Below, in pieces: positions 1-7,852 of a stretch of DNA of 64,000 nt. The stretch spans positions 124,001 through 188,000 of the forward strand of contig DATNEW010000041.1 in the NCBI GenBank assembly GCA_035606695.1, written 5' to 3'. Source of the stretch: Gemmatimonadaceae bacterium. Lineage in GTDB: Bacteria > Gemmatimonadota > Gemmatimonadetes > Gemmatimonadales > Gemmatimonadaceae. The position numbers and the translations under genes are program-made. The stretch's first letter is position 1; each line of letters begins with the position of its first letter. The notes under the pieces were generated by a model that saw only the letters and a list, made by a program, of their open reading frames with translations, searched no databases and had not been told where the DNA came from.

Positions 1-2406
1 CGCGATGTTGACTCGGCCCGCCGGCAATCCGGCGAACCCCGTCGCCTGACTCTCCATGAACCGCGCGCGCTCGGCATTGAGATCGAGCGTCGGATAGAAA
101 TCCGAGTTCGCGTCGCCGGCCTCGCGCACGAGTGGGGCGAGCGAGTGTTCGTCGGCCATGCGCAGTGTCTCCATCGTCAGCGGCGTGATCGGCCACACGT
201 GACGAAGATCCTCCTGCACCATCGGAAATTTGAAGATCGACCAATCGGGCGCCGGCAGCTGCTTTTCAGTCGTCGCCACAATCAGGATGTCGCGGCCCGA
301 GATCTGAAAAATCGAATAGGTCGGGAAGTGCTGCGATAGCGCCGTGAGCACGCCGAGCACCAAGCCGTCGTCGATCTCGTAGAGGTGCAGCCACTGCGCG
401 AACACGCCGCCCTTCGCGAGGTACGTGCTGATGCGGCCGTAAAACTCCGTGGTGAACAGCCCGGATACGCCGGACACCCACGGGTTGGACGGCTCGGAGA
501 CGATGAGATCGAACTTGCGGCCGCTCGCCGCGAAATAGGCGCGCGCGTCATCGATCGCGAACGTCGAACGCGGATCGTCGTACGCGCGGTGATTCGCGCG
601 ATAGAACTCGCGCGAAGCGTGAATCATCTCGGGCTCGATCTCGATCGTTACGACCTGCGTGAGCGCGGGACTGCCAAGCAGCGCGTGCGTCGTCATCCCC
701 GTGCCGAAGCCGATCACCGCGGCGGTGCGTGCCCGCGGTGCGTGCGCCAGCGCAACCAGCGGAACGAACAGCTGCGTCGGCGCATCGTGCGTGAACGGAC
801 CGATCGGATATGTTCGCGTCGTGTCGAGCCACTCGGGCCCCAGCGAGCCGTCCGGTTTTCCATTCGTGCCGAGCGTGTAGCCGCCCGTCTCGGGAATGCG
901 GCGTACGCTCACCGTCGCCGTGCGTCCGTCCTTGTAGAAGAGAATCGTGCGCGAGTGCGGCGCCTGCACGCCGCCGTAGCGGTACACGCCGCTCGTCAAC
1001 ATCGTCGGATCGAAGTCCGCGCGCACCGCGATCGCGACGAGCGCGAGCGCGGCCGCACCCGCCAGCGCGATCCTCGGCATCCACGTCGCGCGCGCGGTGC
1101 GCATCATCCCGCGCCACTCGGTAGCCAGCAGCACCACGCCGAGCGCGAGATCGATCGACGCGCCGGCGACCAGCAGCCACTTGAGGCCGAGCAGCGGCAT
1201 CAGCACCAATCCCGCGAGGCCCGCGCCGACGATGGAGCCGAACGTGTTCACACCATACACCTGGCCGATCGCGCGCTCGCCCACGCCGACACCAACGAGC
1301 AAGCGCGTGATGAGCGGCAGCGTCATGCCCGCGCAGAACGTTGCCGGCAGCATGACCGACAGACACAGCGCGTACCGCGCGATGCTGAAGAACGTGTATC
1401 CCTGCGGCGTCTTCGCGAACGCGGCGATGAGATCCACCATCCAATAGAACGAGTGCAGATACACCGGCAGCGTCGCGATCGCGAGCGACCCCATCGCCAG
1501 TTGCACCATGCCGAGCAGACGGAGCGAATTTCCTCCCGCGTCCGCGCGGCGACGCACCCAGAAGGCGCCGAGCGCGAGCCCGAGAATGAACGCCGACAGC
1601 ATCAGTTCGAACGAATGCGTCGCGCTTCCCAGCACGAGCGCCAGCATGCGTATCCAGCCGATCTCATAGATGAAGCTCGAGAGCGCCGTGCCAAAACTGA
1701 CGATGAGCAGCAGGCGCCAGAGCGTGGGCCGCGACGCATCGTTCGTCGCGCTCGGCGCCACCGCGGGCGGCAGCGCCGCGTCGCCTTCCGTCGCGCGCGA
1801 GCGAATCGCGACGATCACGACACCGGCGACCACGATGTTGATCATCGCGGCGACGATCAGCGTTCCGGGCAACCCGGCGACGGCGACCAACCAGAACCCC
1901 GCGAGCAGCACGCCACCCGCGGCGCCGAGACTATTAGCAAAGTATAACATCGACAGCGCGCGTCCGGCCGATTGCGGAATGCGACGCACGACGCCCGCGC
2001 TCATGAGCGGGAACGTCATGCCGAGCAGAATCGATTGCGGCAGAATCAGCAGCGCTGCGAGACCCCATTTGGCGATCGTCTGCATCGGCCCCAGTCCCGC
2101 GGCCGGAAACACGGTCGCATACGCAAAGCCGGTCACGGAGACGAAGACGTCGTGAAAAACGAGACCGATGAGGCCCGTGACCAGCTCGACGATCGCGTAC
2201 CAGTAGAGCGGCCGCGTCAGCCGCTCGCTGCGGCGTCCAACGAGCAACGCACCGATCGACATGCCGCCAAGGAAGATGACGAGCACCAGGACCTGCGCGT
2301 ACGCGCTGTGCCCAACAAACAGGCCGAGGTAGCGGGTCCAGATCGATTCGTAGATCAGCCCCGCCGCGCCCGACAGGATGAAGACGGCGTAGAGAAGTCT
2401 CAGCAT
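1..2406 (-). CDS. fused MFS-type membrane / spermidine synthase-like protein (3' end outside window)
   Basis: The reading frame is open from an ATG at 2406 to the window edge, so 802 residues are visible and the C-terminus is missing. The N-terminal half has many hydrophobic segments (starting MLRLLYAVFILSGAAGLIYE), as in the membrane domain of 'fused MFS/spermidine synthase' proteins. The second half is a methyltransferase-like spermidine synthase domain: the SAM-binding loop reads VIGFGTGM near residues 564-571, followed by SNPWVSG and LFTTEFY, which match the aminopropyltransferase pattern. Enzymatic aminopropyl transfer is not certain in this fused family and many members have no proven function. 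No Shine-Dalgarno motif is visible before the ATG, and a 10-bp tandem repeat lies 35-100 bases upstream. Family assignment is firm; the substrate is unknown. Confidence 0.85.
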   Translation of the reverse strand, partial: MLRLLYAVFILSGAAGLIYESIWTRYLGLFVGHSAYAQVLVLVIFLGGMSIGALLVGRRSERLTRPLYWYAIVELVTGLIGLVFHDVFVSVTGFAYATVFPAAGLGPMQTIAKWGLAALLILPQSILLGMTFPLMSAGVVRRIPQSAGRALSMLYFANSLGAAGGVLLAGFWLVAVAGLPGTLIVAAMINIVVAGVVIVAIRSRATEGDAALPPAVAPSATNDASRPTLWRLLLIVSFGTALSSFIYEIGWIRMLALVLGSATHSFELMLSAFILGLALGAFWVRRRADAGGNSLRLLGMVQLAMGSLAIATLPVYLHSFYWMVDLIAAFAKTPQGYTFFSIARYALCLSVMLPATFCAGMTLPLITRLLVGVGVGERAIGQVYGVNTFGSIVGAGLAGLVLMPLLGLKWLLVAGASIDLALGVVLLATEWRGMMRTARATWMPRIALAGAAALALVAIAVRADFDPTMLTSGVYRYGGVQAPHSRTILFYKDGRTATVSVRRIPETGGYTLGTNGKPDGSLGPEWLDTTRTYPIGPFTHDAPTQLFVPLVALAHAPRARTAAVIGFGTGMTTHALLGSPALTQVVTIEIEPEMIHASREFYRANHRAYDDPRSTFAIDDARAYFAASGRKFDLIVSEPSNPWVSGVSGLFTTEFYGRISTYLAKGGVFAQWLHLYEIDDGLVLGVLTALSQHFPTYSIFQISGRDILIVATTEKQLPAPDWSIFKFPMVQEDLRHVWPITPLTMETLRMADEHSLAPLVREAGDANSDFYPTLDLNAERARFMESQATGFAGLPAGRVNIA

Positions 2407-2440
2407 ATGAACGGTCGACTGGTCGCGCGCGGGCCTCGTA

Positions 2441-2505
2441 ACACCCGGCGACACCCGGCGACACCCGGCGACACCCGGCGACACCCCGCAACACCCCGTA
2501 ACACT
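2441..2505. repeat. 10-bp tandem repeat upstream of the spermidine-synthase-like gene
   Basis: The unit ACACCCGGCG occurs four times perfectly at 2441-2480, followed by two degenerate copies (ACACCCCGCA, ACACCCCGTA) and a partial one. It lies 35-100 bases upstream of the minus-strand ATG at 2406, in its leader or promoter region. Copy number could vary by slippage. It codes for nothing recognisable. Confidence 0.9.
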
Positions 2506-2585
2506 TGTGCGGACTCCGCCACGACCGATAAATTGCTTCAGCGGCAAGCACTTGCGAGCCGTCTAGCCGCGCAGAGCGTGGTCGG

Positions 2586-2676
2586 GGGGAGGTGGCCGAG
2601 TGGCTGAAGGCAGCGGTTTGCTAAACCGCCATACGGGCTTAAACCTGTATCGAGGGTTCGAATCCCTCCCTTCCCG
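2586..2676 (+). tRNA. tRNA-Ser (anticodon GCT)
   Basis: A full cloverleaf can be folded. The acceptor stem GGGGAGG (2586-2592) pairs with CCTTCCC (2669-2675). The anticodon loop in CGGTTTGCTAAACCG presents GCT, which reads AGC/AGU serine codons. A long variable arm (ATACGGG with CCTGTAT) marks a class II tRNA, as expected for serine. The T arm is GAGGG-TTCGAAT-CCCTC. The discriminator is G and CCA is not encoded. Confidence 0.96.
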
Positions 2677-2711
2677 TCCTTTGGAGCAGCACGAACGCTG
2701 ATATGACAACT

Positions 2712-2740
2712 CGAAGAGCCCGCCGCCGGCGGGCTCTTCG
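2712..2740 (+). terminator. hairpin after tRNA-Ser, probable terminator
   Basis: A perfect 13-bp stem (CGAAGAGCCCGCC with GGCGGGCTCTTCG) closes a 3-nt loop 35 bases after tRNA-Ser. The shape is that of a Rho-independent terminator, but the downstream tract is TGCTTCGG rather than a clean T run, so termination efficiency is uncertain. Confidence 0.65.
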
Positions 2741-2806
2741 TGCTTCGGCCGCGTGCGACGCCCAAACGCCACGCTGACCTGACAGGACGCTGATAGCTTT
2801 CCCGCC

Positions 2807-4252
2807 ATGACGCACCGACTGCGCTTCGCACCGTCGCCGACCGGCTACCTCCACGTCGGCGGCGCTCGAACGGCCCTCTTCAACTGGCTGTACGTCAAGC
2901 ACTATGGCGGCCAGTTCTTGCTGCGCATCGAGGATACGGACCGGGCCCGAAGCACCGAAGCAAGCACCCGCGCCATCTTCGACGGCATGGAGTGGCTCGG
3001 CCTCTTGTGGGACGAAGAGGTCGTATACCAGGGCGCGAACCTCGCGCGTCACCAGGCCGATGCGAAGCGCCTCCTGGACGAGCGGAAAGCGTATCGGTGC
3101 TTCTGCACTCCGCAGGAGCTCGACGAGCAGCGCAAAGCGGCTGAGGCACGCGGCGATGCGTTCCGCTACGACGGACGATGCGATCGCCTGGCTGCCGACG
3201 ACGTCGAGCGCCGCGTCGCCGCGGGAACGCCGTTCGTCATTCGGTTTCGCATGCCAGGCGGCGTCACGTCGTGGACGGATCTCGTGAAGGGCAAGATCAC
3301 GTTCGCGAACGCCGACATCGGCGAAGGGGATTTCATCATCCTTCGCTCGGACGGGACGCCGATTTACAATCTTGCAGTGGTATCGGACGACATCGCCATG
3401 CGCATCACGCTCGTGATGCGCGGCGACGATCATGTGTCCAACACGCCCAAGCAAATCCTGCTTTACGAAGCCCTCGGGGCGGCGCTGCCGGAATTCGCGC
3501 ACCTGCCGAACATTCACGGATCCGATGGCAAGAAGCTGAGCAAGCGCCGCGGCGCCGTCGCGGTGAGCGACTATCAGAACATGGGCATTCTGCCGCAGGC
3601 GATGCTCAACTTCATCGCGCTGCTCGGATGGTCGCCCGGCAATGACATCGAGGTCATGACGGTGCGGCAGATGATCGATCTGTTCAGCACCGAGCACCTG
3701 TCGAAGAACGCCGCCGTGTTCGACATGCAGAAGCTGGAGTGGATGAACGGGCAGCATCTCGCGATGATGCCCGCGTCCGAGCTGCGCCCCTTGTTTCTCC
3801 GGGAGCTCGGCGACTCGGATCTCGGGGAACAGGCTCGGTTATTGGACGAAAGGGATCTGGACGCGCTCATCGATGTGTTGAAGGTTCGATCGCGCACGTT
3901 GCACGACATGGTTCGGCAGTCCGCACCCTTTCTCAGCGTATCGATCACGTACGAGCCGGAGGCAGCCGCGAAGGCGTGGAAGGACCGGGACGCGAGCGCG
4001 GACGTGTTGCGGGCGGCGGCTGCGACGTTGGAATCGCTGGATGATTGGTCGGCCCCGAGCCTGGAAGGCGCCCTGCGATCCCTGGCTGAATCGCGCGGAC
4101 TCGCCGTGGGAAAACTGTTCGGCCCGCTCCGGGTCGCTCTGACGGGCTTGAGCGCCAGTCCCGGCATCTTCGACGTATTGACGTTGCTCGGTCGAACACG
4201 CTCTTTGGAACGGATTCAGACCGCGGTGCGTTACATCACTGGAAACGCTTGA
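2807..4252 (+). CDS. gltX: glutamyl-tRNA synthetase
   Basis: Charges tRNA with glutamate in the cytoplasm. At 481 residues it has normal family length. The class I signature near the N-terminus reads FAPSPTGYLHVGGAR (HIGH equivalent HVGG at residues 16-19), and the KMSKS equivalent KLSKR lies at about residues 243-247. A CFC...C cysteine set near residues 103-124 resembles the zinc site of GluRS. The start ATG at 2807 begins directly with the family's N-terminal strand. Whether it is discriminating or also mischarges tRNA-Gln cannot be told here; no gatCAB genes are in the window. A tRNA-Ser lies upstream and lexA downstream, with a promoter of its own. Confidence 0.97.
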   Translation: MTHRLRFAPSPTGYLHVGGARTALFNWLYVKHYGGQFLLRIEDTDRARSTEASTRAIFDGMEWLGLLWDEEVVYQGANLARHQADAKRLLDERKAYRCFCTPQELDEQRKAAEARGDAFRYDGRCDRLAADDVERRVAAGTPFVIRFRMPGGVTSWTDLVKGKITFANADIGEGDFIILRSDGTPIYNLAVVSDDIAMRITLVMRGDDHVSNTPKQILLYEALGAALPEFAHLPNIHGSDGKKLSKRRGAVAVSDYQNMGILPQAMLNFIALLGWSPGNDIEVMTVRQMIDLFSTEHLSKNAAVFDMQKLEWMNGQHLAMMPASELRPLFLRELGDSDLGEQARLLDERDLDALIDVLKVRSRTLHDMVRQSAPFLSVSITYEPEAAAKAWKDRDASADVLRAAAATLESLDDWSAPSLEGALRSLAESRGLAVGKLFGPLRVALTGLSASPGIFDVLTLLGRTRSLERIQTAVRYITGNA

Positions 4253-4261
4253 CGAGGAGCG

Positions 4262-4291
4262 TTGACCGCGGACGGCACGCTACCGTACATT
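4262..4291 (+). promoter_or_regulatory. candidate sigma-70-type promoter for lexA
   Basis: TTGACC (5/6 to the -35 consensus) and TACATT (4/6 to the -10) are separated by 18 bases, placing transcription start near 4298, about 70 bases before the lexA ATG. No obvious SOS-box palindrome overlaps it, but the operator of this lineage is not known to me. Confidence 0.5.
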
Positions 4292-4304
4292 AGGGCCACG
4301 AGCT

Positions 4305-4336
4305 ACGCCGGGCCCTCCGATGCAGAGGCCCGGCGT
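4305..4336 (+). promoter_or_regulatory. stable hairpin between gltX and lexA (lexA leader or gltX terminator)
   Basis: ACGCCGGGCC pairs perfectly with GGCCCGGCGT around a 12-nt loop. There is no T run after it (CTTCATAG follows). If the upstream promoter is real, the hairpin sits in the lexA 5' leader; otherwise it could end gltX transcription. Confidence 0.5.
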
Positions 4337-4365
4337 CTTCATAGTGGTACGACGGGGGCAAGTCC

Positions 4366-5031
4366 ATGGCGGAGCCACTCACGCAGCTGGAACGGAAAGT
4401 CTATCACTACATGATAGACTTTCTGGCTGAGAACACCTATCAGCCAAGCATCCGCGAGATCGCGCGGAAATTCCGGATCAAGTCGACCAAGACCGTCTCG
4501 GACCTGCTCCATTCCCTCGAGAACAAGGGATTCATCGAGCGCGACGAGTCGCGTTCGCGCGGAGTGCGTCTGATCGGCTTCGCGGCGGCCGGAGCGACAC
4601 AGCCGATTCCGTATTACGGGAAGATTCACGCCGGCGAGCCGACGCTCATGCCGGAGAATCGGAAGGGATTCATCACGGTCGACCGGCGTTTCCTGCCGGG
4701 CGACGACGTGTACTTCCTCAAGGTGAAGGGCGACAGCATGGTCGGCCGCGGCATTCTCGAGGGCGACTTCGTGATGGTGAGCCCGCGCGCCATTCCGAAG
4801 GACGGCGACATCATCGCGGCGCGCCTGGGCGACGACGCGACGATCAAGACGCTGCGCCACCAGGGCTCGGCGGTCGTGCTCGAGCCCGCGGACGACGGCG
4901 AGCGGTCGATCGAAGTCGGGCCGCACGACGACTACGCGGCGCTCGGCGTGGTGTGCGGCGTCTTCCGTCCGTTCTGGGAGCAGGAGCCGCCGCCGTCGAT
5001 GCCGGCCGAGGACGCGACGCCCGTTTCCTGA
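4366..5031 (+). CDS. lexA: LexA repressor, SOS response regulator
   Basis: Transcriptional repressor of DNA-damage genes that self-cleaves when RecA filaments form. At 221 residues it carries an N-terminal winged helix (residues 1-70; QPSIREIARKF and KTVSDLLHSLENKGF match the DNA-reading helices), then the S24 peptidase domain. The cleavage bond is Ala89-Gly90 in GKIHAGEP, the nucleophile Ser124 is in KGDSM, and the general base is Lys161 in ATIKTL. All catalytic residues are present. It has its own promoter candidate at 4262 and a bidirectional terminator behind it. A DinG-like helicase, often an SOS-type gene, lies 2.8 kb away on the other strand, but I see no shared operator. Confidence 0.97.
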   Translation: MAEPLTQLERKVYHYMIDFLAENTYQPSIREIARKFRIKSTKTVSDLLHSLENKGFIERDESRSRGVRLIGFAAAGATQPIPYYGKIHAGEPTLMPENRKGFITVDRRFLPGDDVYFLKVKGDSMVGRGILEGDFVMVSPRAIPKDGDIIAARLGDDATIKTLRHQGSAVVLEPADDGERSIEVGPHDDYAALGVVCGVFRPFWEQEPPPSMPAEDATPVS

Positions 5032-5050
5032 GTCATGGTTAGAAAATGAT

Positions 5051-5086
5051 AATGCCAGTTCTCATATATGAGCACTGGCATTTTTT
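5051..5086. terminator. bidirectional Rho-independent terminator
   Basis: AATGCCAG (5051-5058) pairs with CTGGCATT (5075-5082), and an inner palindrome CTCATATATGAG extends the structure. TTTTTT follows on the plus strand; on the minus strand the stem is followed by ATTATCATTTTCT. It separates convergent lexA and the proline-rich gene. Confidence 0.85.
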
Positions 5087-5112
5087 CACGTCGTGGGAAA
5101 CGAACCTGCCCG

Positions 5113-5958
5113 TCACGGCACGATCGGCTGCGCCTTGGCTTTCGCCTCTTCCGCTTCGCGCTTCTCGCGGTCCTTGCGTTCGCGAATCCGCCGCACGGCG
5201 GCCCGGAAGTCGTCCTCGCTCAAGCCCTGCGAATGCGTGTAGATGTCGTTCCGAATCCACTCCGCATTGCGGCTGCGCATGATCTCGGCGCCGTCGGCGC
5301 CGCCGAAGTTGAACGGCAGCGCGGCAAGGATCGCCGACGGAATCTTGAAGCGGCCAAGGTAGATATAGGACGAGTCGAGCCCGTACTTCCCGCCGTTACG
5401 CTCGAACGTCCAGTCCTTGGGACTGCGGCCGGCGTGCGCTTCGGCCTCGACCTCGGCTTCGCGGTACGCGAGATAGATCGCCTTCACCGCGCTGTCGTTG
5501 CGCGCCGCCATCGACATCGGCACGCGAAGCGTGTTCGGCCGCAACTCGATGCGCGGATCGGGCATCGCGGGCTCGACGCCCGTGGCCATGCCCGCGGGCG
5601 CCGTTCCCGTCCCGCCGACGACACCCAATGGGTTGCCGGCAGGCGGAGTCGCCACAGCCGGCGCGGGAGGAATCTCCGTCGGAATGCTGGTCGGCGCGAC
5701 GAGCGGCGGCGGCGCGACAACTACTTTCTTGGGCTTGGCCTTCACCTCGGTCGTGCCGAGCGGCGCCGCGGGCGCCGGCCGAACCTGCAGATAGTGAATG
5801 CGTTCGGCCGGTGTGAGATCGCGATTGTTGAACAGCGAGGCGATCGGGTACGTGAAGGTGATCGACGCGATGAGCGCGATCACGACCACGTGCACCACGA
5901 CCGACACGACGATCGACGTCTTGCGATCTTCTCGCGGTCCGAACAGCCGCGCGTTCAT
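5113..5958 (-). CDS. membrane-anchored proline-rich protein (TonB-like layout, function unknown)
   Basis: 281 residues. A short basic cytoplasmic N-terminus (MNARLFGPREDRK) is followed by one transmembrane helix (about residues 14-38), then a proline/alanine-rich periplasmic stretch (about 60-130) containing KPKKVVVAPPP, and a C-terminal region ending in a charged helix (RKDREKREAEEAKAKA). The anchor plus proline spacer resembles TonB or TolA, but the C-terminal domain does not show the TonB YP motif, so I do not name it. The ATG shares one base with the stop of the aminotransferase upstream (TGATG), suggesting translational coupling. It is the last gene of the dinG-like/FAH/aminotransferase run and ends at the terminator near 5051-5086. 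Confidence 0.75.
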   Translation of the reverse strand: MNARLFGPREDRKTSIVVSVVVHVVVIALIASITFTYPIASLFNNRDLTPAERIHYLQVRPAPAAPLGTTEVKAKPKKVVVAPPPLVAPTSIPTEIPPAPAVATPPAGNPLGVVGGTGTAPAGMATGVEPAMPDPRIELRPNTLRVPMSMAARNDSAVKAIYLAYREAEVEAEAHAGRSPKDWTFERNGGKYGLDSSYIYLGRFKIPSAILAALPFNFGGADGAEIMRSRNAEWIRNDIYTHSQGLSEDDFRAAVRRIRERKDREKREAEEAKAKAQPIVP

Positions 5959-7181
5959 CAGACGGCGGCTCCGGCGGCGGCAGGCTCGTGGCCGGTCACG
6001 CCCGTTACACCGGTCATGGCCGCGAGTATCCGCCCGGCGCGCCGCGCCGCTTCGGCGATGCGCTCCGGCGACGTGATGAACGAGATGCGGAAGAATCCTT
6101 CCCCGCCCGCGCCGAAGCCCGATCCCGGCATGACGACCACCCCTTCCTCGTCGAGCAGGCGATCGGCGAACGCCGCGCTGGCGATTCCCTCGGGCAGCGG
6201 AATCCACAGATACATCGTGGCGCGCGGCGTTTCACAGTCGAAGCCCGCGGCGCGGAACGCCTGGACGGCGGCGTCACGCCGCGCCTGGAACGTGGCGAGA
6301 TTGCCCGGCAGAAATTCGTCGTAGCTCTCGATGGCCGCGACGCCCGCCGCTTGCACCGCCATGAATTGGCCGGTGTCGGTGAACGACTTGACCTTGGTCA
6401 GCACCGACGTGATCTCCGGCGCGGCGGCGGCCCAGCCGCAGCGCCAGCCGGTCATATTGTACGTCTTGGACAGCGAATGGAACTCGATCGCGACGTCGCG
6501 CGCGCCGTCGATCTCGAAGATCGACGGGGGCACATAGCCGTCGAACGCGAGCTCGGAGTACGCGTTGTCGAACACGAGCAGAATGTCCCGCTCGCGGCAC
6601 TGCCGCACGATCCGCTCGAGATAGTCCCGCGGGGCGATCGCCGCCGTCGGATTATTCGGATAATTTAAATAAAGAACTCTCGTCGAGCGCAGGACGTCGG
6701 CCGGGATCTCGTCGAGATCGATCAGGAAGTTCGTGCGCGGCCGCAACGCGTAGCGATACGGCGTGCCGCTCGCGAGCATCGTTCCGCCCTGATAGGCGTT
6801 GTACCCGGGCTCGGGGATGATGGCCGTCGTCCCCGGCTCGAGATACGCGAGCGCCAGGTGCGAGATGCCTTCTTTCGAGCCGATGAGCGGCACGATCTCG
6901 GTCATCGGATTGAAGGAGAGCCCGAAGCGCTTCTGCATCCACGCGGACACGGCCTCGCGATAGGCCACGAGGCCCATTCCGAAGCCGTAACGTTGCATCG
7001 CCGGCGTTTCCGACGCCTTGGCCAGCGCCGCGATCGCCTTGGGCGGCGGTGCCAGGTCCGCATCGCCCGCGCCCAGGTCGATGACGTCGACGCCGCGCGC
7101 GAGGAGCTCGCGCTTCTTCTGCGGTATCGTCGCCAACGGATACTCGGGCAACGTCTGAAAACGACCGGCGAGCTTCGGCAC
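5958..7181 (-). CDS. PLP-dependent class I/II aminotransferase (DapL / aspartate aminotransferase-like)
   Basis: Transfers an amino group using pyridoxal phosphate in the cytoplasm. 407 residues with the fold type I landmarks: NYPNNPTA (residues 173-180), FDNAYSE with Asp205 and Tyr208, and the Schiff-base lysine Lys239 in HSLSKTYNMTGWRCGW. The N-terminus (YPLATIPQKKREL, then DLGAGDADLAPP) is closest to LL-diaminopimelate / alanine-type aminotransferases. Substrate is not determined; lysine biosynthesis (DapL) is one possibility but no other dap gene is nearby. The start is GTG at 7181, sharing its G with the TAG stop of the FAH gene (TAGTG). Confidence 0.88.
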   Translation of the reverse strand: MPKLAGRFQTLPEYPLATIPQKKRELLARGVDVIDLGAGDADLAPPPKAIAALAKASETPAMQRYGFGMGLVAYREAVSAWMQKRFGLSFNPMTEIVPLIGSKEGISHLALAYLEPGTTAIIPEPGYNAYQGGTMLASGTPYRYALRPRTNFLIDLDEIPADVLRSTRVLYLNYPNNPTAAIAPRDYLERIVRQCRERDILLVFDNAYSELAFDGYVPPSIFEIDGARDVAIEFHSLSKTYNMTGWRCGWAAAAPEITSVLTKVKSFTDTGQFMAVQAAGVAAIESYDEFLPGNLATFQARRDAAVQAFRAAGFDCETPRATMYLWIPLPEGIASAAFADRLLDEEGVVVMPGSGFGAGGEGFFRISFITSPERIAEAARRAGRILAAMTGVTGVTGHEPAAAGAAV

Positions 7182-7798
7182 TACGCGTCCTTGGCGACTG
7201 GGTTCTTCACACGGCTCACGCCGACGATCTCAACTTCTACCTCGTCCCCCGGCGAGAGTTTCCCCACGCCGGCCGGCGTACCCGTGCAGACGAGATCGCC
7301 CGGCTCGAGTGTCATCACGTTCGAGATGTAGGCGAGCACGTCCGGAATGGAGAAGACCATGTCCGATGCCTTGCCTCGCTGACGTTCCACACCGTTCACG
7401 CGTGTCACCACTTCCAGGTCACGAAAATCTGCGGGGGGAGCCGCCGGTTCCCCGATGGGACAAAAGGTGTCAAACCCCTTGGCCCGCGTCCACTGCGACT
7501 CGGCGCGCTGAAGATCGCGTGCGGTCACGTCGTTGACGGCCACGACGCTCTGTATGGCCCCGCGCGCGTCCTCAGAGTTTACGCGCCGCAGACGCTTTCC
7601 GATGATCACCGCGATCTCGCCCTCGTATTCGATCTGCTGTGATTCAGGCGGCAACACGATGGAATCGCCGTTCCCGATCACGCTCGAGGGCGGCTTGAGA
7701 AAAATTAGTGGCTCTTTCGGAACATCATTGCCCAGTTCCTTGGCGTGGTCGACGTAGTTGCGGCCGACACAGACGATCTTGCCCGGACGATTAGCCAT
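7181..7798 (-). CDS. fumarylacetoacetate hydrolase family protein
   Basis: 205 residues, the single-domain FAH form. It begins IVCVGRNYVDHAKELGN, typical of FAHD1-type acylpyruvase / oxaloacetate decarboxylase and 2-hydroxyhepta-dienedioate isomerase relatives. The metal-binding acidic cluster EYEGEIAVIIG (Glu59, Glu61) and VVAVNDVTARDLQ are present, and the C-terminal LEPGDLVCTGTPAGVG loop is conserved. The actual substrate cannot be fixed from sequence. The ATG at 7798 is preceded by GTGAGGAACA, a ribosome-binding motif supplied by a dispersed repeat that fills the gap to the helicase gene upstream. Confidence 0.9.
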   Translation of the reverse strand: MANRPGKIVCVGRNYVDHAKELGNDVPKEPLIFLKPPSSVIGNGDSIVLPPESQQIEYEGEIAVIIGKRLRRVNSEDARGAIQSVVAVNDVTARDLQRAESQWTRAKGFDTFCPIGEPAAPPADFRDLEVVTRVNGVERQRGKASDMVFSIPDVLAYISNVMTLEPGDLVCTGTPAGVGKLSPGDEVEVEIVGVSRVKNPVAKDA

Positions 7799-7842
7799 TG
7801 TTCCTCACCTGGGCGTTACGCGCCTGCGCTCGGAATTCCGCG
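7799..7842 (-). repeat. 44-bp intercistronic repeat, diverged copy (family 2)
   Basis: In the minus direction the element runs from a CGGAATTCCG palindrome to GTGAGGAACA. It matches the two perfect copies at 53981-54081 at both ends (TTCCTCAC... and CGCTCGGAATTCCGC) and diverges in the middle. It occupies nearly the whole space between the dinG-like gene and the FAH gene, and its end doubles as the ribosome-binding site of the latter. Confidence 0.8.
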
Positions 7843-7852
7843 TTTCTGAGGA

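Noticed and set aside
385-1947. Long plus-strand open frame of about 520 codons
   Set aside because: It is antisense to the spermidine-synthase-like gene; the product is Arg/His-rich low-complexity sequence with no motif, an effect of high GC.
2441-2505. CRISPR-like direct repeats
   Set aside because: Units are 10 bases without spacers; no cas genes. The same applies to the arrays at 21061, 21603 and 60351.
4253-5031. A shared SOS box for lexA and the dinG-like gene
   Set aside because: I compared both upstream regions by eye and found no common palindrome.
5068-6324. Plus-strand open frame over the proline-rich gene and aminotransferase
   Set aside because: Arg-rich antisense shadow; both minus-strand genes have family motifs and coupled starts.
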